Origin: Apostichopus japonicus
Lineage: Eukaryota; Echinodermata; Holothuroidea; Aspidochirotida; Stichopodidae
Direction of reading: 5' to 3'
NCBI RefSeq assembly: GCF_037975245.1
Contig: NC_092581.1
Location: 14,659,303 to 14,723,302, forward strand
DNA length: 64,000 bases
Shown here piece by piece: positions 44,270 to 57,704 of the stretch. Each line of letters starts with the position of its first letter. Within the stretch, counting starts at the first letter, position 1. The translations under genes and the position numbers were made by a program. Under the pieces are notes generated by a model. That model did no database searches, was not told the origin of the DNA, and worked only from the letters and a program-made list of their open reading frames with translations.

Positions 44270-47200
44270 CTGTACAAGTAAGTCCAGGAGTAAACGTTCC
44301 GTCTTGGCACTGTGTCGTCACAGTATCCCTTGGCACATAGCCATCGTCACATTGTAGTATGACTGTGTCACCGTGAGAAAGCGGTTCCTCTTTACCTCGA
44401 GTTGAATGTGAATTTGCAGGGAAGAAACAGGAAGCTACAGAAGGAATTAAATATTTAAAATTGTAAGGAGACTGGAGTTGAGAGCCGATCAAGATGCTTG
44501 AACATTCTTGCGCAGATTATATCTAGTTGGGCCCGGTGCCTTTTCTTACAATGTGTAATGTATGAGTCCGAATCCAGTTGTGTAGCCTCTAATACTCCTT
44601 CGCGAATGTGTGATTCATGATCCTCCATATAGAGGCTATATGTTGTTTAGATTGAACATAAATTTCTCCTTCGATTGAAATTTTGCATGTCGAAATTTTC
44701 GACATAACAAGGTTATCTGTGTCAGGGTATAATGTTCCGAGGTGCTGGTACTTAAACCTATACGTGGCACGTTTTTATAGAGACTATTTTTTATAGGGTG
44801 AAACGCGATCCCCGTTAAAATACTACATAGAAAGGTTAAGTATTTATCACTATAAAAGTCAGACAATATAAGTCTATTGAATAGATTGAACTGAGTGGTT
44901 TAATTTCCATGCAAGTTGTTATTCGGATACATACGTTAGTCGAGGGACACAGATGATTGTGCAATCGACGGTGAAGCCTCACTTTGACACAGTTTACCTT
45001 TTACCCTGTTGGACATTAAAGGGTGTGAAGACTCGCGCACAAAGAAACGTCTCATGCCGGTAATCTGACCTAGTTTCGAATGAGGTGTAACAGAAGTGTT
45101 AGACACCATCATCGATTCCAGAAAATACACACACAACTTGCTACCCGTGGGTAATTAGACACTGGTGTACAGTCGATACATACAACTACGGTCAATACCC
45201 ACATCAAAGTGTACATAGCAGCGTGGACATCACAGGTCTAGATAAAAGATAACAAGGTATCACGTTTCATTACTGTCTGCATTTTGTAGCGAAAAGAAGA
45301 AAACGTCATTTGAAAGCAACGGAAAGTTAACTTTTTCAGAGCGCGGTACGCGATTTGGGATGAGTCTTCAATGCCTTTAATTAACTTACCGACACATTGT
45401 GGTATGGCTTGGTTGTCCCATCTACCGTCATAACAACTAGCAGTCTTGACACCTAGTACAGTATCAGTTGTGTCTTGGCATTCATAAGTCACGTATTGTT
45501 CGTGCTCCAACAGATTAGTCTCAACCCCATGTGGATCTACTGTCTTCACGTCAGCTGATAACCCTGATAATGTTCTGCAAGGTTCTAGAAATAATAAAAA
45601 AGTGAAACAATAATGAACAGATGATTCTATAGTTGGTACTTATGGCATGATAGTGCGATTATGATTACAGCGCGACAATTTGATCTGTTGATAAAAAAGA
45701 AAGAGAGACAAAAATGTATATCAGTAAAGAGCTATATTTAATGTGTACTGTACAACTCCTAACAGATAGTGCTCCAAGCTGGGAGATTTGACATCTACCT
45801 GTTCCAGGTAGCATGTCTGTGCCCTAATTTGGCTGGGAAATGTTCATGTACGAATCCGGCGAACAGACAAATATAAGGACTAACAACACCACAGTATAGA
45901 ATGTGGCCGGTAATAACGCACATCATATTATATATATATATATATATACTAACCTCTCACTTCAGTTTAAGTTCTTAGCAGCAACTATTATCAATAGTAT
46001 CTATAAAGCAACATTTGTGAAGGTTTTGCATGTTCAATATTTGCATATGACCGTCGCAATGTCATAGCGCCATATCGGCTTCCTCCCCTGTCCCCTCTAC
46101 CCTCCTTACCCTCTCTAGCACGTACCCTTTATACTCCGTTCATACCTAACAATTTTTTTGCCCCCATTAGGACTTCTTCAATGACATTTAAATACACGCT
46201 TGTCTCACAACATACCGTACACATTGAACGTTCTTAGATGCTGCATTGTTGTGGTTAACACATTTGTAGTGGCTATCATCGTAGAAAATTACTTAAAAGA
46301 AACAAACAACAAGCAAACGGCATCACAGTTCTTATAAGGTTTATCATAATTGAACACTACAGATAATGTTTTTAGCAACATAATCTCTCCACATTCCATG
46401 AAGTTACTTGGCACTTCCAAGGCCTTGTAAGTTTCATCTAAGCTTGAAATTACTAGCGGTATCATAAAAACATACAAAAAAAAATGGTCAAGGTGGGGGG
46501 GGGGGCGGTCGCCCCTCCTTGGCTACGCGCATGCATCGGGGATAGCTTCGAGTTATACCATGTGCAGAGTATATAGACAATAATTGTATATTTATTACAA
46601 AGATAAAATGTTACCATGGCAAGTAAAGTTGTGTATATCCTCTGTCCATTGGTAGCTTCCACCCGTATCAGTGCAATGGATGATGGATACTACTGGCCTT
46701 ACGACCCATTTTTCACCGGCACACGTAAAAGAGTCGATGAATGACCATTGTCCGTAGCAGTAATTCGGTGGTTGCAAGTTTCCATATCTCTGTGGAGAAG
46801 CATAATCCAGCCTTCCATCTATGCTTTCTTCGCTCAGTTCGCATTGGTCGTCTGCACATTCTGTTTATATTGTAAAGATAAATATATTGTTAAACGACTC
46901 TCGATCACCTATAACGAAACACATGATTAATGTAGTCACGGAAGTTTCCAAATGAATCTACATAAATAATTTTTTTATTTATATAAAATTACATACGAAT
47001 ATAAATTGTCACTGGAAGACTGAAGAAGCAGACTATTTCACAGGTCATATATCAAAGTTGTTTAGTCCGTCCTCTGATACAATTCCAAAAGTAATTAAGG
47101 GTGGATTTGTGGAAGACTATATCGGGGCTTAGTAATTAAATACATTTGTTAACTCTTTCAAGTTCAGAAAGAAAAATGAAATGACATATTGTTTTGGGTT

Positions 47201-50200
47201 TTACGTGTTATAGAAGCCAAGATAAACCAACATGCATGACCTCAATTTAGTATATCATGATAATTGAATCGGGTTTGTGCCTCATTTAACGATACTATAC
47301 TTACGTTCTATTGAACATATTATTTCAGGATCGAAGCTTCCATCGCTACACGTCGATGTTCTTATGTCCCGTGGTATGTACCCATCTTCACACTGTAGTG
47401 ATACTACTGCCCCATGGACAATCGGTTCTACCACTGCCGAATCGGTAGGTGATGTATTATTTGGAAAATTGCAGCCGGCTATAAGTTAAGCATAAACAAA
47501 GAATAAGAATAGGAAAAGATTAATTAAAGACGTAAACGAAACGGTTTAGGCTTTGTACCACATGATACCCAGTTAAACCAAGGATGTGTAAGAGACAACA
47601 TCGATATATTTGAAATTAATCATAATTTCTTAGATTTTGCAATTCCACTTGTTAACTTCAAGTGACCCTACCGTTGGTTCATGACGATACCCAGTCTTTT
47701 GAAATGACTTGTTTTCTTTATTTTGGTACACTCGTATCCACGTTAATTTGAACACAGTGACTGTAGTATATATACACATTCAAAATATGAGTTAAAAGTT
47801 AGGTCGATGGGTTTTCTATTTGTTAACTTTTAGTCTTACCTAAGCAGTTGAATTGTTGATGTGTGTCCCATACGCCGTCTGTACACCCTACCTGTGCACT
47901 ACCAGTTCCTGAATATCCCGCAGGACAGGAGTACATAACAAAATCTCCAGAATCAATCGTTTCTGTCACATCTCCAGCAGAGTTCTTCGATATAACATTC
48001 TCACCGGCATCGACAGTGCAAGGACCTAGGAATAGAGAAATTAGATGGAACTAAGACGTTTGGTCACTTTTTCAAGCAGTTCGAAGAAAGAAATTTGTAT
48101 TAAATGAAATACCCGACTATACTTTTTAAGAAAAAGTCGCCCAAGAAAGAACCTAGGCACGAAAACCAAACTACCAAACGACTGATCCGCTCTCAGCCCC
48201 AGTCCCCTTGCAACGGGACTGTGACTGTGTGATCATCGTCGGGTGTGCACCACCATTCCCCTCGAAAGGGAACAGGTACTACACATGATCTTAGCCAAGA
48301 GGCCGACTATATGGTCACTAGATATACATGAAAGACTCTTGCACAATTCCTGAATTGATGACAGCAAGCCTACTGTTGATAATACCTTGTCCATCCTACA
48401 AACGTGAATGACAGCTAGGTGGTGTGGTATAAACACGCCCCCCCCCCCCTACACACACAACGACAATAGTTCAATGGTATAACGGCTGCAAAGGCAAAAT
48501 TGAAATATTTCAAGATATTTCAAGGAGGGAGGGACATCGTTTTAATTTAAATTTATTCTCTTAAAGTTTTCCACCTTGTGAATTATTGTTGAACTTTAAT
48601 AAAAAATCGGGCACTTTAGAAACCTCACATGTTTTAGGGCAAAATGTATGTATTTTGTATATTTGCCATAATATTGTTTTTCTTTCAGATTTTATACTAA
48701 TGTCATGTCCCATCCGTCGCCAGGAGTTTTAGTTTGGAATCTGCTATTCGATAATAGGTTAGCGTCGAGTATAACAATGGTAATGGTATAACAATGGTAA
48801 TGGAAATGTCGGCATAGGTTAGAGATTAATAACAGTATAAATATTCTTAATTCACTCAATTAAAATAGGTAGGGATGTGTGAAGTGTCGTTCCCAAAATA
48901 ATTGTTTTATTTTATTATTATTATTATTACTAATTGTTTTAGATTGTATGCAAATACAAAACACCCCTACTTAATAGTGGAATATTGTGACAGGCGAAGG
49001 ATGGACTGTGATCCCAAAATTTTGACTTTTAAATTAGACTTTCCAGCATATTTTGGAGGCAATACACATGATGACTTCTCATACATGTAACAATCGAATA
49101 TATAGTTTCATATTACGTATTACTGTCCTACCAGTGCATTTGACGTTGTAGACATCTGGGTTCCAAGCTCCTCCAGTACACCAGTACGTATTACCAGTAT
49201 CGGAAATGGTATACGCCGGGTCGTCGCAGGCACAGTTGATAATGGACGACCATTCTCCATAACAAGGAGGTGTGCCACCACCGAAGGGTGATACATCGCA
49301 GGTCACGTGAGGAGAAAGAAGCGTCGCATCATAGTGACATTCAGGGGCTGTACAAGCTGAAAACAAAATGAATATTAAAATATTGGACGTTTTCACTCGT
49401 TTTCATTCTATAACCAGACTTGGATGAAAGTATAGCTACATGTTTGGATAGGAAAGTAGTCACATAGCAGATCGGTTGATATATTACGACAGAAAGCTAA
49501 GCAAATGTTAGCTCGCTAGAAGGGTTCACGTGTTTTTGTCTTCATTCATAAAGTTCAAGTTTGCACTATAGCCTTTATAATTTTTTTGGAACTGCTTGCT
49601 ATACCTAATGAAACTAGAGTTCCGATGGTATACGAACCCAATTACAGGCATCGATTGAGATGAATACAATGAACATTAGTGAACGAAGACATAAACTCAA
49701 CCATCATCTTGACCTTAAATGCAGACAGAAATTTTGCGAAGGACAACTCCCCCACAACAGCTGAGAAAAATCTTGCTCCACTAGGCCGATATTCTTGTTT
49801 ACAAGTTTTGTCTTAGGGCTGCCATTTTGTAGATATGTGGTTGTCATAGGTGACTCTATACAGCAATAGCTTCTGAAACTATACCATTAGATTTCTCTTT
49901 CAAGTGGTTTTCTTTACAAATTTTATAGGTTAAAAGTTAGTAGTTTTGATAGTGAAACCATGATGCCATTATTATTAGAATGTTAAGAGTTTCACAATTT
50001 AAAATTCAGGTTTTTGCAAACCTATCGTCATGACAGAAAATGAATTTTGTAAAAACAAATAAAGAAAAAAATTAAAAGAAAGGCATGCCATGTGATTCGA
50101 TGATGTCATATTAAGACTTGATCAAGCCTTCAACCTTGTGTGTGAATTAAGGAACACTAAATCAACTGTGGTATATTCTAAATGGAATGAGAATTGGTTA

Positions 50201-53200
50201 AGCTGTTTAGGGAAGTTTTTCATGACGGTGATTTTTCTTTCTGTTTAACAAACAGTTATGGCTGGACATAAAGTATAAATGGTTTAAATTGAGAGGATAA
50301 AATGCGTACTTTTTGTAAACCAAAAGTGATCTTGAAGGCTGCAAATGGAACTGTGTGAAAAAGATGTTCGTGGAAATACTCAGCAATGTATTACTTCAGA
50401 TACGAATCGAGTGGTAACTTATATATGATATTCTGTCGGTTTTCTGATAAAATCTTATAACCATATTTAACTTTAGCAAAGGATTCAAGATTCTTTACGA
50501 AACCCTGAAATTAAGTTGTTATTTCTTGTGTTAATAGAAAGATTTAAGCTTGTACTTAGCTGAAAACAATTAAACATAATTATCTACGATTCGTAGACAG
50601 GCAAAATAGGATAAAGTGGGTTTTCAGAACCAGTCTGTGCGATCTGATAAACGTAAGCAAACAGCTTTTGATTCAAACAATAGAACTGTAAACATTTCTG
50701 GCTCATCAAAGCATAAATCCAAAATGTAAGCAGGTAAGGGAATATCCATTGAAGTTTCCTAGGGCAATTAACCCGGATGTTACTATCTCCAGGGCTGCTT
50801 TATCGCACCACACCAGATTTAGTTCTGATAGGAGGGCCTCGCGAATGCCATTCTGGACTTGCTTCAAGTCTTACGATTGAAGACAAATCGTCAAAATAAA
50901 GCACTAAAACGATATAGATAACAAAACTGAGTTTAGGCTGAGTTTAAAGGTTTGATATATCATATCGCAGTCCAAGAAAAAACAAAACAAACAAACTTGA
51001 GTGGTCTTTTTGTTAGAGTACTTTAATTGATGAACTTCAGATGTTGAATAGAAAGTAATACAGTGGATAGTAACACAATCTGGACTAATACCAGTCAATG
51101 GTCGGCAACTAATCGAAACCAATTATGTATCTAAAGTACCCTTTCATGAAATATCATAATCTATAATGATGAAGATGAACTACTTTTAATTATTGTTGAC
51201 AAAACATTCAAGCTCTCAAGATCACAAAAACTCTTTGGCTATGTTAACCTTTATTTTATTTTACTTTAAAGCGATTCAATTTTTTACATTCTCTAACAAC
51301 GTGAGCAAAGTTTGCACCCCATCCATCCACCCACCCACCCACCCACCCACCTTTCAACCCCCTCACCCCCATGCCCTTATAGACATGTTGATCAATTTCG
51401 TTGATTACATAGTCACTATATTAACAGAACAAGAAAATATCAGGCCTCCTTAAAGTTTTGCAATAAGCTAATCTGGGCAGACAATGGGTTTGAGAAGGAA
51501 TTAAACCAACCGACCTGAAGCTAAAATCCAGTTAGTCAACGTAACTATATAGTCTTCTTGGAAGTCGCATGTAAATGATTAAAAATTATACCGGACTTTG
51601 TAATCCAAAATTGTCGGCGTTCTCTTTACTTGAGAGTGGTGTATAGCCAGAAAGCTAGCTGGTTTAAAGTACCTATTTTAGGGGGAAACTACCTCTATAC
51701 AATGGATCACTTCAAACCTTATCGTTTTATCTCTATGTCTACATATATACATACATATAAGTACTACATAGTATATCAACTAATACGGTACAGATAAGGA
51801 CTTCAATAAACAAAGGGAAGGTGACCAACTCTAAGGTATCAAAACGGACAGTACTGAATGAATTGCCAGTCCAAGAATTCTTGCTTGAAAGTAGCTGCCA
51901 GTTTCTTTATTAAATATCACAAAGCCTAAAAAGCAAATATATAGCCTAAAGCACATGGAGTTTATTGTATTTTTGGTTGCAGTATATTTAAAACAGCATA
52001 CGCCTGTACCCTCGTTAACTGATTCCGTTACTATTCAAAACTAAACGTGAAAACTAAGACAACAGCTTCTCAACATTGATGATAGTTAATGGACGAACGA
52101 GATGTAAGTGACTGAAAAAAATCCCACAAAATGGAGAAAGTATAATTGTAAAAGTATCATTATCCTATAAGGATATTCCGGGTAAAAGGGTTGCTGTCAG
52201 TCTTCTGCATCTTTCGGTCAAAACTAAATACTTGTTGCTTTTTGAATTGCGAAAGTGTAACTTTGTGAACTAAAATGATTTCTGGCAATTGCAAAGTAAA
52301 TGATGTCATGCATCATGGCTCTTGAACTATAAGTAAAGTGTTTCTCTTTTACCTAATTCTTTAAAATATCTGAGTCATTCATCCACAGACGAAATAGTTT
52401 AGCCGACCAAATATTTGATGAAATTAAACCTAACGGTCACGTTTCGGTAGAGTTGTCGAGTGCCAAGCTGTCCCGCCCCCACCCTCTTTGCACTCTTTAT
52501 TTTTCCTTTCGAAATGGAAGTACACAATATACCTTATCCTAATATATTTACCCGGCCCTTCCAATTTTTCTCGTATCCCTTGATTGAACCGGTGCCCGTG
52601 GCTGTTGTCCCTATGTCCCAATTCTTGTCAGTCCCGCGTTAAAGCCAACAATACATGGAATGGATACATGGAACAGACTTCGACAGTGACCCTAACCGAC
52701 AATGAACATACTACCATACAGTTGGAATACATTTAGTGTTTCACAGATGAAAGAAATGTGCAAACCTGTCGGTTTCTGTCTGCAATTGCCGCGGTTTGCA
52801 ACAATGCGAGATTGTAAAGCTGTTATACATTTGTAAGTGTTGATAACGGGGGGGGGGGGGGGGGGAGGGGTAACGACGAGTCTCAGGAAGTACTGGTTCT
52901 AAATGTTCTACTTTAACTTCTTTTTTGGTTCGCTTTGTAAATTTGATCTCCGCATGAGTATGCAACTTGTTTCAAATCGTTAGGTTATCTTGCTGTTTCC
53001 AGTGCGTAGACTGATCGTGTATGGGCTGCAGACATTATCCAATGCTGAGACCAGTGTTTATCAGGTCCATAGCCAGGCTGGGGCTTAAGGGGACGTTGTA
53101 CTCCCAATATTTTATATGTAAAAGATACAGTATCGTGCTGATGGTGCTCGCCGCATACAAACAAGCAAGCCATAATAGCTATGATTCTCTACTTGTACTA

Positions 53201-54718
53201 TAACAGACTTTATAGCATGCCGAATGGTTATCATTTCCTTCGTAGTGCCACCACTTCCAGATTTCCCGGCTTCCGCCTTACTTAATCATAAGTCGCTAAT
53301 GTGCGACGAATGTTACTGAGTACCTTGCCTGTAAAAGGACATACGAGGCAAATACGGATGTGATGAATCATGCATTAAGTAAACTGTCTGTGTAATACTC
53401 GCTTGAAATGGGTAAGGGGGGGGGGTGAGCGCGTGGTTGGGAAGTGTGGGGTCGTGGTCAGTGGCGTCGCCAAGGGGGGGGGGGGCAGGGGGGCACGTGC
53501 CCCCTGAAAAACCTAGTGCCCCCCCGAGTGCCCCCCATCTGAGATTTGGGTTGGTAAAAAAATATATATATTTTGTTATATTCAACTCCCATCATCTGAG
53601 TTGGTTTTTCATAAGGACAAAGAAGCACAGTAGTTCGTATTTTCTTCAAATGGGCTGCGAAAAAATGAAAAAGTTTATCCTTGACCGTCGGGTATCGAAG
53701 TCGTAACCCACGCCATCTTAATAGATAATGGGAGAAAACGAGAAGGACAAGAAAGGAGTCGGGGGTCATGCACACATTAATTCAACAAATGTAGGTTCTA
53801 TTGATAGGGTTAGGCATAATATCGACAGCATGTGGTTCATATCCTCTGCAAAATTCTGCGCGTTGTTAAAATCATTACCTCAAAAATAGCAATTTCTGGA
53901 GATATCTTCAGATCGAATTTAGCATCAAATGTGGCACCATTTTGCATCTAGCCCATCCTCCGTATGCGAAATTTTTAGGTGGACCCCCTCCCCTTAGACC
54001 CCTCCCCCAGGACGGCGATCCGTATCCACCTAAGTGCCCCCCATCAAATGCTGTGCCCCCCTGTGCCCCCCAGACTGAAAAGTCTGGTGACGCCACTGGT
54101 CGTGGTGGGGAGGAGGATGTAGGGTGGAGAGGAGGGGGGGGGTGAGGAGGGAAGGAATTTTAAGGAAAGCGGATCGGTGCTCGAAAAACTCATATAATAA
54201 ATGTACAGCCTACAAGAAATTCCGTTACGTCATGCCTTGAATGGCTTCCCCTATATATCACTTTGACAAGTTAATATTGGGCAGTTCTATATAGGCTATG
54301 GAAATAACTATAGGTAACATTTATACGAAATATCAATTGGATATGTGATGTATGATATAATAGCTTTAGGCGCACAATACAATAGCTCAGTACAACTTAT
54401 GGAAAATATATATAAGCTTCCTCCCAATGGACATCGTTATATTGAGCCCAGTCGAATCTTACTGCGAGTTACTGCGAATATTAGGTATAAACACTAAGTA
54501 TGAAAGAAGCTTCGAGAAACGGCGCGTATTATTTATAGGTTACTATCGTTATATAGGGTATACATACTGCATTCTTTACTGCGGTAATAATCAAGAAGAG
54601 CTTACTGATCGGTATGCCGACATTGTTAGGTTACGATAGGCCTATACTTACTCTGAGCAGTCACTAAGTTCCTTGAAACAATGTGAAGAACAGACGTCCA
54701 TAACACAATAAACTTCAT
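44270..54718 (-). CDS. Secreted six-module CCP (sushi)-repeat protein, 3' end unresolved
   Basis: Exons 54718-54652, 49356-49132, 48025-47840, 47478-47305, 46860-46615, 45584-45390 and 44434-44270, every intron in phase 1 with AG/GT borders. Exon 1 is a signal peptide (MKFIVLWTSVLHIVSRNLVT). Each later exon is one module. Exons 3, 4, 6 and 7 have the CCP pattern (for example YSCPAGYSGTGSAQVGCTDG, SLQCEDGYIPRDIRTSTCSD, LQCDDGYVPRDTVTTQCQDG). Exons 2 and 5 are related to each other: both have a CxxxxC start, a PPxCYGxWSxI motif and a C-terminal C-W-C like CCP, and are probably divergent CCPs with extra cysteines. Exons 4 and 7, and 3 and 6, also pair by similarity, so a three-exon block was duplicated. 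The last donor (GTGAGT, 44269) is good, so at least one more exon exists. CCP proteins bind partners outside the cell, often in complement or adhesion; no specific role can be named. Intron 1 hosts a hAT element. Confidence 0.85.
45016..45380. mobile_element. TTAA-target MITE, copy 3, next to a splice donor
   Basis: TTAA-AGGGTGTGAAGACTCGCG at the left, TCTTCAATGCCT-TTAA at the right, with the same interior as the copies at 4839 and 29550. Its right TTAA ends 9 bp from the donor GTAAGT of the CCP exon 45584-45390, so the insertion lies within the first bases of that intron. Confidence 0.88.
46400..46533 (+). mobile_element. Truncated family 3 hAT MITE
   Basis: The right-hand half of the element seen at 16048: GGCACTTCC, GCCTTGT, ACTAGCGGTATCATAAAAAC, a G run, then CCTCCTTGGCTACGCGC at the end. 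The left end and target duplication are missing. It lies in the CCP-gene intron between 46615 and 45584. Confidence 0.7.
48190..48312 (-). repeat. U2 snRNA-headed dispersed repeat, copy 2 (uninterrupted)
   Basis: On the minus strand, GGCCTCTTGGCTAAGATCA then TGTGTAGTACCTGTTC match U2 snRNA nt ~10-45, including the GTAGTA branch-site recognition element. This is followed by CCTTTCGAGGGGAATGG and GATGATCACACAGTCACAGT, not U2, but shared with copy 1. It lies in a CCP-gene intron, in the same orientation as the gene. Confidence 0.65.
49357..53458. other. Long first intron of the CCP gene, no exon recognised
   Basis: Nothing with a CCP, EGF or other cysteine pattern was found on the minus strand here. 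Low-complexity features are a CCACCCAC tract (51322-51350) and a poly-G tract (52848-52866). Extra small exons cannot be ruled out. Confidence 0.4.
53459..54098. mobile_element. hAT-type non-autonomous element, family 4
   Basis: A 640-bp element. The left end is CAGTGGCGTCGCCAAGG and the right end, reverse-complemented, is CAGTGGCGTCACCAGAC. A perfect 8-bp target duplication, GTCGTGGT, flanks it (53451-53458 and 54099-54106). Both ends have G or C runs with repeated TGCCCCCC words. It lies in intron 1 of the CCP gene, 0.55 kb 3' of its signal-peptide exon. Confidence 0.9.
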
Positions 54719-56913
54719 GTTTGTGACTAGGAGTTTACCCTGACAGAGATCGTGGGTATTGTAATGAATGTATACAGGACCGTGCTTAGATCATGTCCAG
54801 ATTTGCACATAATCAAACTTTGGGTTTGGACTTTGTACGTTGGTAAAGAAGAAGAAATATTTTATTGTTGATAAGAGAGGTGGGTACTAGGGCAAAGTAA
54901 ATAGGAGTGTCAACACTTTAGCACGTTAAATCTAACTTTAAGATATCCCTCTTATAGTATTTATCATTTATTTGCCAAGCCCGGCCCTATAGGTAAACAC
55001 ATGAACTAATGCAACGTATATATAGGTATACCATGCCACAATGAGAGTACAAAAACCAAACAACTTGATCAATTCTTAACCCTTACATAGAAACTGTAAC
55101 CGAGTGATTCTGACGATGTGACGTCACTAGTGGAAGGGAATATAGAACCTACACGTGATCAGGTTTTATCATGGTAGTAAATTTATTAAAAACAAAATAT
55201 GCATTTCGATACAGTATTCGAAGCCTCATATATGGATGAGTTATACGTTGTTACATTTATTTGTATATAAGAAAGACAGAACAATTAAGAAATGAGCAGA
55301 ATTATGGCCAAAGTACAGTTAACATATTTAGCAACATCACTCTCATAAAGATTAAAGATAAAGTTATTTTATTTAGTTATAACTGCTTCACGTATAATTC
55401 AGGTTACATATTTCTTAAAATCGTGTTCCAAATTTGTCACATTGCATAATTTTTGAAAATGTTTAATTTCTTTGACATGACTACAAGATTTATCAGGAGC
55501 AAATTATTTTGATAGTGACCAAAGTTATTGAAGTTCCTTTACGAGATTTTGACGATTTGTATATTTTTAAGGAAATAACTAAAAATGTTTACCACTGAAC
55601 TTAGCGGCAGCGGTTCCAGAGGTAAGAGTTTCGTGGTTCTGAGGAAGCAGGCCATCCCAGCACTTGCACTAGAAACCCCTCAAAAATGTCCATTCTTACA
55701 ATTAGAAGTTTCTATGGTAAATAAAAGTACATGTTTGCTTCAATTTTTGGTATTTGCCCCCCCCCCCCCCCAAAATGTCAGTTTTTAGTCACATAAAGCT
55801 GTAGTTGAAAGTACTCTTCTGGTGAAATGTGAAGAAAATCTGTAATTAAAATAATTTTTTTTTTAATTTGGTTTTAATTTCAAATACTGGAATTTTGCAT
55901 CGGAATGCAGAATGGATCCATTTTGCCGTAAAGTTTGAAGGTAACGGTGTTGTGTTCCTGATTCAATTCGGAGTCACATAATTACACTGCCCCTCGACGA
56001 TGGCCACATCTCATAATGAACCGCCGCCCTTGATTCGATCAGTTTAAACATTTCAGAACATGAATGATATACACATTCAAAACAAAATCTCTATGCAGTG
56101 AAGACAATGTGTTTCACATATATATTCTTCTTGTTTAACATTTTTGCAGAGACAAAGAAAAAAGATTAAAAGTTATTGTTCATATAGTATTGCAAAATAA
56201 AAAACAAACCAAACGGAAATATGACGAAAGGGTTATTAACATGTAACACTAATAGAGTCATTGAAAAATGATTATCAATGGATTTCATCAATAAAACAGT
56301 TTCATAACATAGGTGATACACGATTACACAAAACAAAAGTTTGCTTTGCAGAGAAAAAAAAATCAAAGATTTGTCATACATATAATATTGCAAGATATAA
56401 CGAATTACTCACGACAACGGGAATAGAAACGCTGGATTCCATCTAAGTTGTTCGTTAGTATAGCATGTTAGTACTTATATGTTTAATTGATTTTTAAACA
56501 GTGAAAATATTCATAAAGAGCCTCTTACGTCATATGAAATTCTTAACGTTCTCGTTTGTTCTTCAGTTGAAGTTTGTGTTTGAACTTTAGATTGATTACC
56601 TGTACGAACCCTCTCACTGTGGGGGAAGTATCACGTAAGCTCAAATATATAATCATTGAAGAGGAACGGGGTAGGGCGGAAAATGTCGAAAATTATCATT
56701 TTTTTTCTTTGACATCACAGATAGTTTTACAAAGAAAAGGAGTATCATATGCCTGTTAACACAATTGTAAAGTTAAAGCGCGTACAAATACGATGGCATT
56801 TCTTTTGGCAAGCAACTGTGATATTTTAAACCACTACCTAAGAAATGTGTTTACAATATGTTTATTTTGCAAGATGGGACGTGCGGTACCCTCACCAAGC
56901 AAACAAAATTCTT
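54719..56913. other. CCP-gene upstream region and intergenic sequence
   Basis: The promoter side of the minus-strand CCP gene. No clear core promoter was picked out. The rest is AT-rich with a C run near 55756. Confidence 0.35.
55079..55175 (-). repeat. Diverged relative of the U2-headed repeat, copy 3
   Basis: On the minus strand, TGATCACGTGTAGGTTCTAT, then TTCCCTTCCA, CATCGTCAGAATCACTCGG and TTACAGTTTC follow the same order as the non-U2 part of copies 1 and 2. The U2 core itself is mostly lost. The match is weaker and needs an alignment. Confidence 0.4.
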
Positions 56914-56919
56914 AATATA

Positions 56920-57003
<84 letters not shown>
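56914..57003. repeat. Long (AT)n microsatellite
   Basis: About 90 bp of alternating A and T with one G interruption near 56925. Open frames of Tyr-Ile repeats over it are artefacts. Confidence 0.97.
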
Positions 57004-57007
<4 letters not shown>

Positions 57008-57450
57008 CATGCTCTGAAAGCACTGGTATTGTCAGTACAAACAGTTCCTTACCTTGATCTGTATATAGAAACATGATATTCATCGCTTCGGTCCATGAAA
57101 CTGATCGAAGGAGAAATGACTTAACATCTTTCATTTATATTCAATTCAGCAATAATCTCACTTATAAAGTCCTATGATATTGAAATAATTGTCCGGTGAT
57201 AAAACCTAACGCAGAGAAAGATTCAAGTCGAGGAGAAAGCGACGGCCTCCTGCCATACAGGATTAGCGTGTACTATACATACAGTATGCATACCTTGCCA
57301 GTAAGGAATACTGCTGATGGAGCTAACTAAATAAATACATCCCATAAAGCAGTTATCGTTAAGACCACGAAGGGTTTATGAATTACATCAACAAGTGGGG
57401 TGGCTTGCAATTCAACATTTTAACTCAAATTTGGCATCTAAAACTAAAAC

Positions 57451-57704
57451 TGTGGGTGTGTTACCTCATTGGTTAACGCCAATGCCTTTCAATCATAAGG
57501 TCCCGAGTTCGAGTCACTCCAAGATTAATGTATGTCGTCCAGTTACAGAGTTGTTGACAATTGACAATTCATAATCATGGACGTTAAATATGAATGTAAG
57601 AGACTGACTTCGGTCAGCTTGCAGCTTTGCTAAACCAATGATGGCTTCTTCGCGAGTTCCAGCTTGCAGGAGGATCTAAATTACATACATACATACATAC
57701 GTAC
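57451..57704 (+). mobile_element. tRNA-derived SINE, family B, copy 2
   Basis: Same body as the copy at 15009. The B box GAGTTCGAGTC is intact and the A box partly degraded. It ends in GGATCTAAATTACA followed by (TACA)n. Confidence 0.85.

Noticed and set aside
56845-57134. Frames of Tyr-Ile repeats on both strands
   Set aside because: They are translations of the (AT)n microsatellite.
57041-57137. Minus-strand segment MKDVKSFLLRSVSWTEAMNI ending at a GTAAGG donor
   Set aside because: No clear acceptor, family motif or phase partner; it could be a 5' untranslated exon of the CCP gene but this cannot be supported.
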